A program made the translations under genes and the position numbers. A stretch of 64,000 nt of DNA from Leucobacter musarum subsp. musarum (GTDB lineage Bacteria > Actinomycetota > Actinomycetes > Actinomycetales > Microbacteriaceae): positions 124,001 through 188,000 of the forward strand of contig NZ_JHBW01000063.1 in assembly GCF_001273845.1 (NCBI RefSeq). The letters run 5' to 3'. The stretch's first letter is position 1, and each line of letters starts with the position of its first letter. A model generated the notes under the pieces. The model worked only from the letters and a program-made list of their open reading frames with translations. It made no database searches and was not told where the DNA came from. Below, one piece after another: positions 25,132-33,910 of the stretch.

Positions 25132-26238
25132 ATGACTCGTTACTCACGTCCCCTCAAACCCGTTCTGCTCGCCAGCGCTGCACTCGCCTCGCTGCTCGCC
25201 CTCACCTCCTGCAGCGGCGGGGCGACCGCGGATTCGGGAGACGGCGGAGGCGGGGGCCTGAAGGTCGTCGCGACGACGACGCAGCTCACCGACTTCACCG
25301 GCGAGGTCGGCGGCGATGACATCGAACTCACCGGGCTGCTCGCTCCTAACGCCTCGGCGCACCACTTCGACCCCAGCCCGGCTGACCTGCTCGCGCTCGG
25401 CGAGGCCGACGTACTCGTCGTCAACGGCGCCGGCCTCGAGGGTTTCGTAGACGACGCGGTCAAGGCGTCGGGCTTCGACGGCACCATCATCACCGCGGCC
25501 GACGGCATCGACCTCGACGAGGCGAAGCAGATCACGATCGCGGGCGGCGGCTTCGTCGACGACCACGATGAAGAGGAGGAGGGTCACGACCACGCGGCCG
25601 AATCCGAAGACGCGCACGATCACGATCACGCCGAAGAAGAGCACGATCACGCCGAAGCACCCGGCGACCTGAACCCGCACATCTGGACCTCGCCGAAGTT
25701 CGCCGAAGGCATGGTGAATGAGATCGCGAAGGGCCTCGAGCAGGCTGACCCCGATCACGCAAGCGACTACCAGCAGCGCGCAACGGAGTACACCGGCAAG
25801 CTCGCCGACCTCGACACCTGGGTCGCGACCGAGGTGGATCGCGTGCCCGCTGCCGAGCGCCAGTTCGTGAGCGGTCACGACTCGATGCGCTACTACCTCA
25901 ACGAATACGGCATCACGTTCGCCGGGTCGATCCTGCCCAGCTTCGAAGATAACGCCGAGCCGAGCGCCGCCGGCATCGATGCGCTCGTCGCCTCGATCAA
26001 GGAGAACAAGGTCAAGGCCGTCTTCGTCGAGTCGTCGATGAGCCCGAAGCTCGCCGAGACCATCGCCGCCGAGGCGGGCGTGCAGGTCATCGATGCCGAG
26101 ACGCTCTACACCGACTCCCTCGGTGCCCTCGACAGCGACGGTGCCACCTACATCGGTGCGACCGTGCACAACACCCAGACGATTCTCGATGCTTGGGGCG
26201 TGAAGGCTGACGCCGCGCCCGATAGTCTGCAGGGATGA
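25132..26238 (+). CDS. Zinc/manganese ABC transporter substrate-binding lipoprotein (ZnuA-like)
   Basis: 368 residues. Seen: lipobox with Cys27 (ALTSC), VATTTQLTDFTGEVGGDDIELTG at the mature N-terminus, ligand histidines in NASAHHFDPSP, NPHIWTSP and SGHDSMRYYL, and a late Asp (DAETLYTDSLG). Between the second and third ligand lies a long His/Asp/Glu-rich loop (25560-25665), typical of zinc-specific members. It binds the metal outside and hands it to the permeases encoded below. Confidence 0.92.
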   Translation: MTRYSRPLKPVLLASAALASLLALTSCSGGATADSGDGGGGGLKVVATTTQLTDFTGEVGGDDIELTGLLAPNASAHHFDPSPADLLALGEADVLVVNGAGLEGFVDDAVKASGFDGTIITAADGIDLDEAKQITIAGGGFVDDHDEEEEGHDHAAESEDAHDHDHAEEEHDHAEAPGDLNPHIWTSPKFAEGMVNEIAKGLEQADPDHASDYQQRATEYTGKLADLDTWVATEVDRVPAAERQFVSGHDSMRYYLNEYGITFAGSILPSFEDNAEPSAAGIDALVASIKENKVKAVFVESSMSPKLAETIAAEAGVQVIDAETLYTDSLGALDSDGATYIGATVHNTQTILDAWGVKADAAPDSLQG

Positions 26239-27086
26239 CCCTCGAGCACGACCCGCAGCACTGCGCAGTGCCCGCAGCGACCGACGCCGCGCCCCTCACC
26301 GGGCGCGGCGTCGCGCTTGCGCTGGCCGATGCAGCATTCGGGTACGACGGTGTCGCACGGGTCGAGGGGCTCACGCTCGAGATACCGACGGGGGCAGCGG
26401 TCGCGCTGATCGGGCCGAACGGTTCGGGCAAGTCGACGCTGCTGCGCGGCATTCTGGGGCTTGCTGATCGCACGGCCGGCGCGGTGCAGGTGCTCGGTGA
26501 GGCTCCGGATCGCGCGCGCCGGCACATCGGCTCGCTGCCGCAGGCGGATACCCGCGATGCCACCCTGCCCATCACGCTGCGCCAGGTCGTGACGATGGGG
26601 CTGTACCGCTCCCGCGGAGCGCTGCGTCCGATCGGTCGCGAGGGGCGCGCTGCCGTCGTCGACGCGATGGAGCGGGTCGGCCTCGGCGCATTCGCGTCTC
26701 GACGCTTCGGCGAACTTTCTGGCGGGCAGCAGCAGCGCGGCATCCTGGCCCGCGCGCTCGTCTCCGACCCCCAGTTGCTGCTGCTCGACGAGCCGTTCAA
26801 TGGCCTCGACCGTGAGAACCGCGACGTGCTGCTGCAGCTCGTGCGCGAACTGCGGGCCGAGGGGCGCACCATCATCGTGTCGACGCACGACCTCGAGATC
26901 GCGCAGGAGGCGTGCACCCACGCACTGCTGCTCGCGAGCGGGCACCACCCCAACCAGCCCGGGCACCCCGCCGCGTTCGGCTCGGTCGCCGATGCCCTCA
27001 CCCTCGATGCCGTGCAGCACGCGTTCCAAGACACGACCGTCGAACTCGATCAGCACACGGTGACCACGACGCGGGAGACCGAGTGA
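26235..27086 (+). CDS. Zinc/manganese ABC transporter ATPase (ZnuC-like)
   Basis: 283 residues, ATG overlapping the previous stop. Seen: Walker A GPNGSGKST, Q-loop LPQADTRDA, signature LSGGQQQR, Walker B LLLLDEPFNGLD and switch HDLE. The substrate-specific neighbours and the length mark it as the ATPase of the metal importer. Confidence 0.92.
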   Translation: MTLEHDPQHCAVPAATDAAPLTGRGVALALADAAFGYDGVARVEGLTLEIPTGAAVALIGPNGSGKSTLLRGILGLADRTAGAVQVLGEAPDRARRHIGSLPQADTRDATLPITLRQVVTMGLYRSRGALRPIGREGRAAVVDAMERVGLGAFASRRFGELSGGQQQRGILARALVSDPQLLLLDEPFNGLDRENRDVLLQLVRELRAEGRTIIVSTHDLEIAQEACTHALLLASGHHPNQPGHPAAFGSVADALTLDAVQHAFQDTTVELDQHTVTTTRETE

Positions 27087-27994
27087 TGCCGGTCGATCTG
27101 GTGTCGGCCCTCCACCTCGCGCAGTCCAGCCCGTTCGACATCTTTGCCCTGCCGTTCATGTGGCGTGCGCTCGTCACCGTCGGCATCCTGGCGGTCGCGG
27201 CCGGCATCGTCGGCCTGTTCATCAGCTTTCGCGAGCTCGAATTCGTGAGCGACGGCCTCGTCCACTCCGTATTCCCCGGCCTGGTCGTCGGCTCGATGAT
27301 CGGGGGCACCGCCTTGCTGCTGCCGGGTGCCGTGGTTGCCGCGATCCTCGCCGCCGTGCTCTTCACCGTCATCGAACACCGCGGTGGAGTCGGAGCCGAC
27401 GCCGCGATCGCGGTCGTGCTCACCGGGCTGTTCAGCCTCGGTGTCGTGCTCGTCTCCCGCCAGGAGGGCTACGTGGCGCAGCTCCAAGAGCTGCTCTTCG
27501 GGCGACTGCTCACGGTGACCGAGACGCAGCTCTGGCAGATCCTCGTCGTTGCCCTCGTCGCTGTCGCGATCGTCGGGGTGACCTGGCGGGCGCAGCTGTT
27601 CCGCTCGTTCGACGCGGCCGGCGCCGAGGCGGCGGGCTTCCGGCTGCTGCGCGCCGACCTCACGCTGGGCGTCGCGGTCGCCCTGCTCGTCGTCGCGGGG
27701 GTCCAGGCGCTCGGCGTGCTCATGGTGATCGCGCTGCTCACCGTGCCCATGGCGGCCGCTCGTCTGCTGACGCGTAGTTTCGCGCTGCTCATTCCGATTG
27801 CCGTGCTGCTGCCGCTCGTCGTCGGGGTTGCCGGCCTCTGGATCTCGTTCGAGTGGTCGATCACGGGCGGCGCGACGGTCTCACCGGGCGCGGTCGTCGT
27901 GCTGCTGCTCGTCGCCGCGTACGTGCTCACCGCGCTCGTGCGCTGGGGCATCGGCGCGGTGCGCAAGCCGACGCGGAAGCCGGTGCGCGCATGA
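27086..27994 (+). CDS. Zinc/manganese ABC transporter permease (ZnuB-like)
   Basis: 302 residues from ATG at 27086 (overlap of one base with the preceding TGA). About eight hydrophobic segments; seen: FPFMWRALVTVG-like start, GLVVGSMIGGTALLLPGAVV and LGVLMVIALLTVPMAAARLL, the ABC-3 family pattern. It pairs with the second permease that follows. Confidence 0.9.
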   Translation: MPVDLVSALHLAQSSPFDIFALPFMWRALVTVGILAVAAGIVGLFISFRELEFVSDGLVHSVFPGLVVGSMIGGTALLLPGAVVAAILAAVLFTVIEHRGGVGADAAIAVVLTGLFSLGVVLVSRQEGYVAQLQELLFGRLLTVTETQLWQILVVALVAVAIVGVTWRAQLFRSFDAAGAEAAGFRLLRADLTLGVAVALLVVAGVQALGVLMVIALLTVPMAAARLLTRSFALLIPIAVLLPLVVGVAGLWISFEWSITGGATVSPGAVVVLLLVAAYVLTALVRWGIGAVRKPTRKPVRA

Positions 27995-28794
27995 GCTACT
28001 TCGCGCTCGCCTCGCTCGAGCTTGCGCTGCTCGGCCTCCTCTCCGGGGTCGCGGGCACCCTCATCGTGCTGCGCCGTCGTTCGTTCTTCGCGGTCGCGCT
28101 GAGCCACGCAACCTTCCCGGGCGGTGTGGTGTTCGCGCTGCTGGGCTGGAACCTGCTCATCGGCCAGGCGCTCTTCGCGCTCGTGCTCGTGCTCGCGATG
28201 ACCCTGCTCGCGAAGATCCCCGGTCAGGGGCGCCAGGTCACGAGTGGGGTGGTGCTGTCGTTCGGGTTCGCGCTCGGCACGCTGCTCTCGGCGCTCAACC
28301 CCGGCCTCGGCGTGCCCGTCGAGGCGCTGCTGGTCGGATCGCCGCTGGGCGTCAGTGTCTCCGACGTGACCTCGACTGCCGCGGTGCTCGTGGTGTCGAT
28401 CGTGCTCGCGGCCGTCTACGGCAGGCGCATCCTCTTCCACACCTTCGACCCCGTCGGATACGTGGCCTCGGGCTTCCGCACCTGGCAGGTCGAACTCGTC
28501 GTCACCGGCATCATCGCCGCCGCAGTGGTCGTGGCGATGCCGGCGGTGGGCGCGATCCTCGGCGTCGCCGTGCTCATCGCGCCGGCGGCGGCCGCGCGCG
28601 TACTCACCGACCGCGTCGAATGGATTCCGGTGCTCTCGGCAGTGCTCGGCATCGCGGGGGGCCTCGCGGGCCTCTGGATCTCGCGCGAATTCTCGGTCGC
28701 CGCCGGGGGGTCAGTCGGCCTGGTGCTCACCGCCGTGTTCCTGCTCTGCGTCGCATTTCGCGCCCTCAAGCCGCGATTCGCGCCAGCTCGGTGA
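27991..28794 (+). CDS. Zinc/manganese ABC transporter permease (second ABC-3 subunit)
   Basis: 267 residues from ATG at 27991, overlapping the previous stop by four bases. Seen: LRRRSFFAVALSHATFPGGV and GAILGVAVLIAPAAAARVL, the same ABC-3 fold as the neighbour. Two different permease genes in tandem suggest a heterodimeric channel, as in actinobacterial AztB-type and MntCD-type systems. Confidence 0.9.
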   Translation: MSYFALASLELALLGLLSGVAGTLIVLRRRSFFAVALSHATFPGGVVFALLGWNLLIGQALFALVLVLAMTLLAKIPGQGRQVTSGVVLSFGFALGTLLSALNPGLGVPVEALLVGSPLGVSVSDVTSTAAVLVVSIVLAAVYGRRILFHTFDPVGYVASGFRTWQVELVVTGIIAAAVVVAMPAVGAILGVAVLIAPAAAARVLTDRVEWIPVLSAVLGIAGGLAGLWISREFSVAAGGSVGLVLTAVFLLCVAFRALKPRFAPAR

Positions 28795-28889
28795 CGGCTT
28801 GGTAACGATTGACCCGGCCGCAGGCACAGCTCTAGCGGCGAGTCGACGCTTCCCCACGCCGTCCCATCCGTTCCCCAGCTTCATCAGGA

Positions 28890-28901
28890 GTTTTGCAAAA
28901 C
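28890..28901. promoter_or_regulatory. 12-bp palindrome upstream of the glu operon
   Basis: GTTTTGCAAAAC is a perfect palindrome 69 bases before the start of the ATPase gene, in the only sizeable gap before the operon. It may be an operator; the regulator is not known. Confidence 0.4.
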
Positions 28902-28969
28902 CCTAGTCGGCTTTGTGCGGCGAGCACAAGACCTTTCGCGCGACTCAGCTCTCTTTGTACGATCACCGC

Positions 28970-29746
28970 ATGGGAGAGACGACAGCGGTCAGAGTGGTCC
29001 GCGACGATCGAGAACCACTCGTCATCATCAACGAAGTCAACAAGCACTACGGCGATCTGCACGTGCTCAACAACATCAACACGCAAGTCGGCCGCGGTGA
29101 GGTCGTCGTGGTGCTCGGGCCCTCGGGATCGGGTAAATCGACGCTCTGCCGCGCGATCAACCGGCTCGAAACCATCGACTCGGGAACGATCACCATCGAC
29201 GGCGAACCGCTGCCCGAGGAGGGCCGCGACCTCGCGACGCTGCGGGCCGACGTGGGTATGGTGTTTCAGCAGTTCAACCTCTTCGCGCACAAGACGATCC
29301 TGCAGAACGTGACCCTCGGGCCGATGAAGGTTCGCGGTCTCTCACGGAAGGCGGCGGAGGAGAAAGCGATGGCGCTGCTCGATCGCGTGGGCATCGCGAA
29401 CCAGGCGCAGAAGCTCCCGTCGCAGCTCTCGGGCGGGCAGCAGCAGCGCGTCGCCATCGCTCGGTCGCTGGCGATGGACCCCAAGTTGATCCTGCTCGAC
29501 GAACCGACGTCGGCACTCGACCCCGAGATGATCAACGAGGTGCTCGACGTGATGATCGGTCTCGCCAACGACGGCATGACCATGGTCGCAGTGACGCACG
29601 AGATGGGATTCGCGCGGCGGGCCGCCGATCGCATCGTGTTCATGGCCGACGGGCAGATCGTCGAGGAGGCGACGCCCGAGCAGTTCTTCACCGACCCCAC
29701 GACCTCGCGCGCCAAGGACTTCCTGTCGAAGATCCTCGGGCACTGA
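28970..29746 (+). CDS. gluA: Glutamate-type amino-acid ABC transporter ATPase
   Basis: 258 residues from ATG at 28970. Seen: Walker A GPSGSGKST, VFQQFNLFAHKT, signature LSGGQQQR, Walker B LILLDEPTSALDPE and the polar amino-acid family tail FLSKILGH. The order ATPase, binding protein, two permeases matches gluABCD of corynebacteria and relatives. Substrate (glutamate versus other polar amino acid) is inferred from this order. Confidence 0.88.
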   Translation: MGETTAVRVVRDDREPLVIINEVNKHYGDLHVLNNINTQVGRGEVVVVLGPSGSGKSTLCRAINRLETIDSGTITIDGEPLPEEGRDLATLRADVGMVFQQFNLFAHKTILQNVTLGPMKVRGLSRKAAEEKAMALLDRVGIANQAQKLPSQLSGGQQQRVAIARSLAMDPKLILLDEPTSALDPEMINEVLDVMIGLANDGMTMVAVTHEMGFARRAADRIVFMADGQIVEEATPEQFFTDPTTSRAKDFLSKILGH

Positions 29747-29792
29747 CGCACCAATCCCTCGAACCAGACTCAACGCAGAGAAAGCAGGAATC

Positions 29793-30674
29793 ATGCGATT
29801 CGCCAAGTACGCAGCAGTCATCGCGGCCGCCGGAGCTCTCGCCCTCACGGCGTGCGCTTCGGGATCGCCGAACGACGCCGGGGGAGACACCTCGGCACCG
29901 GCAGCCGCCGAAGACGTCAACTTCGACGCGGGCACGACGATGGAGAAACTCCACGACGCCGGCAAGATCACCATCGGCACAAAGTACGACCAGCCGCTGT
30001 TCGGCCTCATGAACCCGACCACGAACAAGCCCGAGGGCTTCGACGTCGAGATCGGCAAGATCATCGCCGCGAAGCTCGGACTTACCGAAGACCAGATCAC
30101 GTGGAAGGAAGCCGTCTCTGCCAACCGCGAGCCGTTCATCGAGAAGGGCGAGGTCGACATCGTCGTCGCCACGTACACGATCAACGACGACCGCAAGCAG
30201 GTCATCGACTTCGGCGGCCCGTACTACATCGCCGGTCAAGACCTGCTCGTACTCTCGGGCAACCCCGACGGCATCTCGGGCATCGACGATGTCAAGGGCA
30301 AGAAGGTCTGCTCGGTCACCGGCTCGACCTCGGAGGAGAACCTCAAGAAGGAAGGCGTTGACGTGCTCGCCACCGACACCTACTCGAACTGCCTCGAGCC
30401 GTTGCGCTCGGGTGAGGTTGTCGCCGTCTCCACGGACAACGTGATTCTCGCGGGCCTCGCCGACCAGAATCAGGGCGAGTTCGAGGTCGTCGAGAACCCC
30501 TTCACCGAAGAGCCCTACGGCATCGGCCTGAAGAAGGGCGACGACGACTTCCGCGGCTTCATCAACGACACGCTGCAAGAGTCGTTCGATGATGGTGACT
30601 GGGCCGCGGCTTGGGAGAAGACCGCCGGCACGGTGCTCTCGACGCCCGAGCCGCCGAAGATCGACAACTACTGA
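29793..30674 (+). CDS. gluB: Glutamate-type amino-acid-binding lipoprotein
   Basis: 293 residues. Seen: lipobox LTAC with Cys21, KITIGTKYDQPLFGLMNPTT, GFDVEIGKIIAAKLGL and the SBP_bac_3 motif RKQVIDFGGPYYIAGQDLL. It collects the amino acid outside the membrane. A 12-bp hairpin follows the gene, which may raise its expression relative to the permeases. Confidence 0.9.
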   Translation: MRFAKYAAVIAAAGALALTACASGSPNDAGGDTSAPAAAEDVNFDAGTTMEKLHDAGKITIGTKYDQPLFGLMNPTTNKPEGFDVEIGKIIAAKLGLTEDQITWKEAVSANREPFIEKGEVDIVVATYTINDDRKQVIDFGGPYYIAGQDLLVLSGNPDGISGIDDVKGKKVCSVTGSTSEENLKKEGVDVLATDTYSNCLEPLRSGEVVAVSTDNVILAGLADQNQGEFEVVENPFTEEPYGIGLKKGDDDFRGFINDTLQESFDDGDWAAAWEKTAGTVLSTPEPPKIDNY

Positions 30675-30734
30675 TCGCTCACGGTCACCTCGCGATGCCG
30701 GCACGGCACTCGCGTCCAGTCAGTATCGAGTCGG

Positions 30735-30762
30735 CCCGGGGGCGGCGCACGCCGCCCCCGGG
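30735..30762 (+). terminator. Intercistronic hairpin between gluB-like and gluC-like genes
   Basis: CCCGGGGGCGGC-GCAC-GCCGCCCCCGGG is a perfect 12-bp GC stem with a four-base loop and no T-run. It lies in the 115-base gap after the binding-protein gene and can act as a partial terminator or as a 3' stabiliser. Confidence 0.7.
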
Positions 30763-30789
30763 AGCCGCTCCGCAGAAGGGATTCAGCCC

Positions 30790-31440
30790 GTGGAAGTGCT
30801 GATCGCGAACGCCGGCGACATCCTCGCCGGATTCTTGATGACCCTGAGGCTGCTGCTGTTTGGCGGCCTGGGGGCCCTGCTCATCGGCCTCATCGTGGCC
30901 GTCATGCGCATCTGCCCCGTCGCCTCGCTGCGCGCATTCGCGACGGTCTACACCGAGCTGATCCGCAACATTCCGCTCACCCTGCTGCTGCTGTTCATGG
31001 TGTTCGTGCTGCCGCTGATCGTGCCAGACAAGCCGCCGTATGCGATCCTCGCGTCGATCGGCCTCGCCATCTACACCTCCCCGTTCGTCGCCGAGGCGCT
31101 GCGCAGCGGCATCAATGGTGTGCCGGTCGGGCAGGCCGAAGCCGCCCGTTCCATCGGCCTCGGCTTCGGGCAGACGCTCTCGCTGATCGTGCTGCCGCAG
31201 GCGTTGCGCATGGTCGTGCCACCGCTCATCAACGTGTTCATCGCCCTCACCAAGAACACCTCGGTGGCCGGCGGGTTCTTCGTGGTCGAGCTCTTCGCGA
31301 CCGCCCGACAGCTGACCAACAGCAACGGACAGGCGGTGATCCCGATTCTCGTCGGCGTCGCCTGCTTCTACCTCCTGATTACCATTCCGCTCGGTCTCAT
31401 CGCCGGGCAGATCGAGAAGAAGGTGCGGGTGCTGCGATGA
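30790..31440 (+). CDS. gluC: Glutamate-type amino-acid ABC transporter permease
   Basis: 216 residues from GTG at 30790, preceded by AGAAGGG at 30775-30781. Longer frames upstream cross the hairpin and are not real. Seen: TLRLLLFGGLGALLIG, RNIPLTLLLLFMVFVLP and the EAA loop EALRSGINGVPVGQAEAARS of HisM-type permeases. Stop overlaps the next start (ATGA). Confidence 0.88.
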   Translation: MEVLIANAGDILAGFLMTLRLLLFGGLGALLIGLIVAVMRICPVASLRAFATVYTELIRNIPLTLLLLFMVFVLPLIVPDKPPYAILASIGLAIYTSPFVAEALRSGINGVPVGQAEAARSIGLGFGQTLSLIVLPQALRMVVPPLINVFIALTKNTSVAGGFFVVELFATARQLTNSNGQAVIPILVGVACFYLLITIPLGLIAGQIEKKVRVLR

Positions 31441-32384
31441 GTACCGCGACAGTTCTCTACGACGCCCCCGGCCCCAAAGCGCGGGTGCGATCCCGCATCA
31501 TCTCAGTGGTGGGCGTCGTCGCGCTCGTCGCACTGCTTGGCTGGGTGGTGTGGCGCCTCGCGCAGCCGCAGATTGCGGTCAACGGCAACGAGACGCCGGG
31601 TATGTTCGACGGCTCGCGCTGGGACGTGCTCGCCTACGGCGAGGTGTGGCAGTTCATCGGCCGCGGCGTGCTGAATACGCTGCGCGCCGCCGCCGTCGCC
31701 ATGGTCGGTGCCGTGCTGCTCGGCATGCTGTTCGCCTTCGGGCGCCTCGCGTCGTCGGCGCTGGTGCGCGTGCCCGTGACCGTGCTGCTCGAGTTCTTCC
31801 GCGGTATGCCCGTGCTGCTGATGATGCTGTTCATCTTGCTCGTCGCCTCGACCGGCGCCTTCTGGGCCGTGGTCATTGCACTCATCATCTACAACGGCGC
31901 GATCATCGGAGAGGCCCTGCGCGCCGGCATCGTCGCGCTGAACAAGGGGCAGCGCGAGGCCGGCCTGTCGATCGGGCTGACCCCGGTGCGCACCCGCTTG
32001 CTCATCGAATTTCCGCAGGCGTTCACGCAGATGCTGCCGATCATCATCGCCCAGCTCGTCGTGCTGCTGAAAGACACCTCGCTCGGCTACATCGTGGCGT
32101 ACTCCGAGCTCGCCTCGACGGTGAAGCAGGCATCGACGTTCTACGGCAACCGCTACCTCTTCACCTTCTGGGTCGTGGCCGTCGTGATCTACCTGGCCAT
32201 CAACCTCACCGTCTCCTGGCTCGGGCGTCGGGCCGGGCGAATGGCCGCGATGCGCAGCGGCAAACCGGCGCCGGCCGCGAAGCGCGCCGCCGTTGCGGCG
32301 GCGGTCGGTGGCGAGATCGGTGCTGCCGGCGGTGCGGGCGGCGTTGGACCGGGCCCCGACGCACCGCGCCCGCCGACGGCGTGA
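31437..32384 (+). CDS. gluD: Glutamate-type amino-acid ABC transporter permease
   Basis: 315 residues. Seen: GRGVLNTLRAAAVAMVGAVLLG, the EAA loop GEALRAGIVALNKGQREAGLSIG, and LKDTSLGYIVAYSELASTVKQ. It pairs with the previous permease. The last 50 residues are an Ala/Gly/Pro-rich cytoplasmic tail absent from short relatives. Confidence 0.88.
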   Translation: MSTATVLYDAPGPKARVRSRIISVVGVVALVALLGWVVWRLAQPQIAVNGNETPGMFDGSRWDVLAYGEVWQFIGRGVLNTLRAAAVAMVGAVLLGMLFAFGRLASSALVRVPVTVLLEFFRGMPVLLMMLFILLVASTGAFWAVVIALIIYNGAIIGEALRAGIVALNKGQREAGLSIGLTPVRTRLLIEFPQAFTQMLPIIIAQLVVLLKDTSLGYIVAYSELASTVKQASTFYGNRYLFTFWVVAVVIYLAINLTVSWLGRRAGRMAAMRSGKPAPAAKRAAVAAAVGGEIGAAGGAGGVGPGPDAPRPPTA

Positions 32385-32436
32385 CGCGGCGGCGCGGTGG
32401 TGCTGTGCCGCTGCGCCGCCGCACTGGGTGCGATCG

Positions 32437-32501
32437 GGGTAACTTTCGACGTGTGTTGCGGTCCATTTGGGGCCTCACACCCACCGCAATGTACCCCGAT
32501 C
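32437..32501. repeat. Degenerate copy of the GGGGT-A-TT palindrome family
   Basis: CGATCGGGGTAACTTTCGAC on the left and ...ACCGCAATGTACCCCGATCG on the right form an imperfect inverted repeat. The left arm matches the consensus of the copies at 33744, 33828, 37972 and 49400. It lies after the glu operon and just before the PLP enzyme gene. Confidence 0.5.
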
Positions 32502-32544
32502 GTGATCAGTGGGGTCGGAGCGCCGCGTTGCTAGGCTGCGCTGC

Positions 32545-33696
32545 ATGAGCACTGACGCCGCCTACGTCGACCCGATCTCCGCTGCGCGCGTGGCGATCGA
32601 GCCGGGTCGCTGGCGTTCGAACGCTGGTGATCCACTGCTGCTGACACCGGGAGCCGGCATCACGGCTGCGGATATCGATGCCGGATCGCCCGGACTGTGG
32701 CGGTACCGCGCTGCCTTTGCAGTTGACGTTCCCGACCCGATCTCGCTCGGTGAGGGGCGCACACCGCTGGTGCCGACCGAGTGGCTCGGTGCTCGACCGC
32801 TGTGCAAGCTTGAATGGGCGTCGCCGACTGGGAGCTTCAAGGATCGAGGGGCGAGCGTGATGCTCTCTGTGCTGCGGCAGCAGGGCGCGACGTCGGTGAT
32901 CGAAGACAGCTCAGGCAACGGGGGCGCCTCGATCGCCGCGTATGGTGCCGCGGGCGGCCTTGATGTGACTGTCTTCGCGCCGGCGTCGACCTCGCCCGCG
33001 AAGCTCGTGCAGGCGCGCGCATACGGGGCCCGCATCGAACTCGTCGCGGGCCCTCGGGAAGCGTCGCAGAGCGCGGCGATTGCTGCGGCTGAGCACGGCG
33101 ATGGCTGGTACGCGAGCCACAACTGGCAGCCATTCTTTCTCGAGGGAACGAAGACGCTCGCCTACGAGATGTGGGAAGACCTCGGGTTTCGGGCTCCCGA
33201 TGCCGTGGTGATGCCGGTCGGCGCGGGCAGCAGCCTGCTGGGGTGCGCGTTCGGGTTCCGCGAGCTGCTGCATGCCGGTGCGATTGATCGCTTGCCGCGA
33301 CTGTACGCCGCGCAACCCCAGCACTGCTCGCCGGTCGATGCGGCGTTCCACGTGAAACCGGCGCCCGGTGCTGCAGCCGCGCGAGCAGCGGCGTTTCAAG
33401 CGGCAACCGCCCGCCCGGTCATGCCGACGATCGCTGAGGGAACGGCAATCGCCCGCCCGCTGCGCCTCATGCCCATGCTCGAGGCGCTGCGTGAGAGCGG
33501 CGGAGGCACGGTGGCGGTTCCCGAGGCTGGGATCCGCGCCGCGCACGCCGGGCTCGCGGCGCGAGGGCTGTACGCCGAGCCGACCAGTGCGACGGCGGCC
33601 GCCGCACTGGAGGTGCTGCTCGATCGCGGAGCGATCCACCCCGACGAGACCACCGTGGTGCTCTTGACGGGGTCGGGGCTCAAAGCGGCCGGGTGA
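32545..33696 (+). CDS. PLP-dependent threonine synthase-like enzyme
   Basis: 383 residues from ATG at 32545. Seen: SLGEGRTPLVPTEWLG, the PLP lysine in GSFKDRGASVML, SSGNGGASIAAYGAAGG for phosphate binding and PVGAGSSLLGCAFGF. These place it in the fold type II group with threonine synthase, threonine dehydratase and diaminopropionate lyases. No hom/thrB neighbours, so the exact reaction is open. Confidence 0.82.
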   Translation: MSTDAAYVDPISAARVAIEPGRWRSNAGDPLLLTPGAGITAADIDAGSPGLWRYRAAFAVDVPDPISLGEGRTPLVPTEWLGARPLCKLEWASPTGSFKDRGASVMLSVLRQQGATSVIEDSSGNGGASIAAYGAAGGLDVTVFAPASTSPAKLVQARAYGARIELVAGPREASQSAAIAAAEHGDGWYASHNWQPFFLEGTKTLAYEMWEDLGFRAPDAVVMPVGAGSSLLGCAFGFRELLHAGAIDRLPRLYAAQPQHCSPVDAAFHVKPAPGAAAARAAAFQAATARPVMPTIAEGTAIARPLRLMPMLEALRESGGGTVAVPEAGIRAAHAGLAARGLYAEPTSATAAAALEVLLDRGAIHPDETTVVLLTGSGLKAAG

Positions 33697-33743
33697 TCCG
33701 CCGCCGCTCGTCTCGGTGGCGTCGATGCGCGGAGGGGGCGATC

Positions 33744-33804
33744 GGGATAAGTTGCGACCAGTGTTTTCCTATCTCAGCGAGTGAGAACTGGTCGCAACTT
33801 ACCC
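33744..33804. repeat. Palindrome of the GGGGT-A-TT family
   Basis: Arms read GGGATAAGTTGCGACCAGT (from 33744) and the complement ending TTACCC at 33804; 14 central pairs are perfect. The loop itself carries TCTCA/TGAGA. Lies in the 214-base gap between convergent genes. Confidence 0.65.
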
Positions 33805-33827
33805 TGAAGGGGCGGCGACTGCGGAGC

Positions 33828-33879
33828 AGGGTCACTTTCGGAGTGTGTCGCGCTGTGCGCACCCTCCAAAAGTGACCCC
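33828..33879. repeat. Palindrome of the GGGGTCACTT family
   Basis: Left arm AGGGTCACTTTCGGAGTGTG and right arm CACCCTCCAAAAGTGACCCC pair with few mismatches. It shares its arm sequence with the elements at 37972 and 49400. Second palindrome in the same convergent gap. Confidence 0.65.
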
Positions 33880-33910
33880 GCTCACACGTGGTGTGCAGCG
33901 CAGCGGTGGC

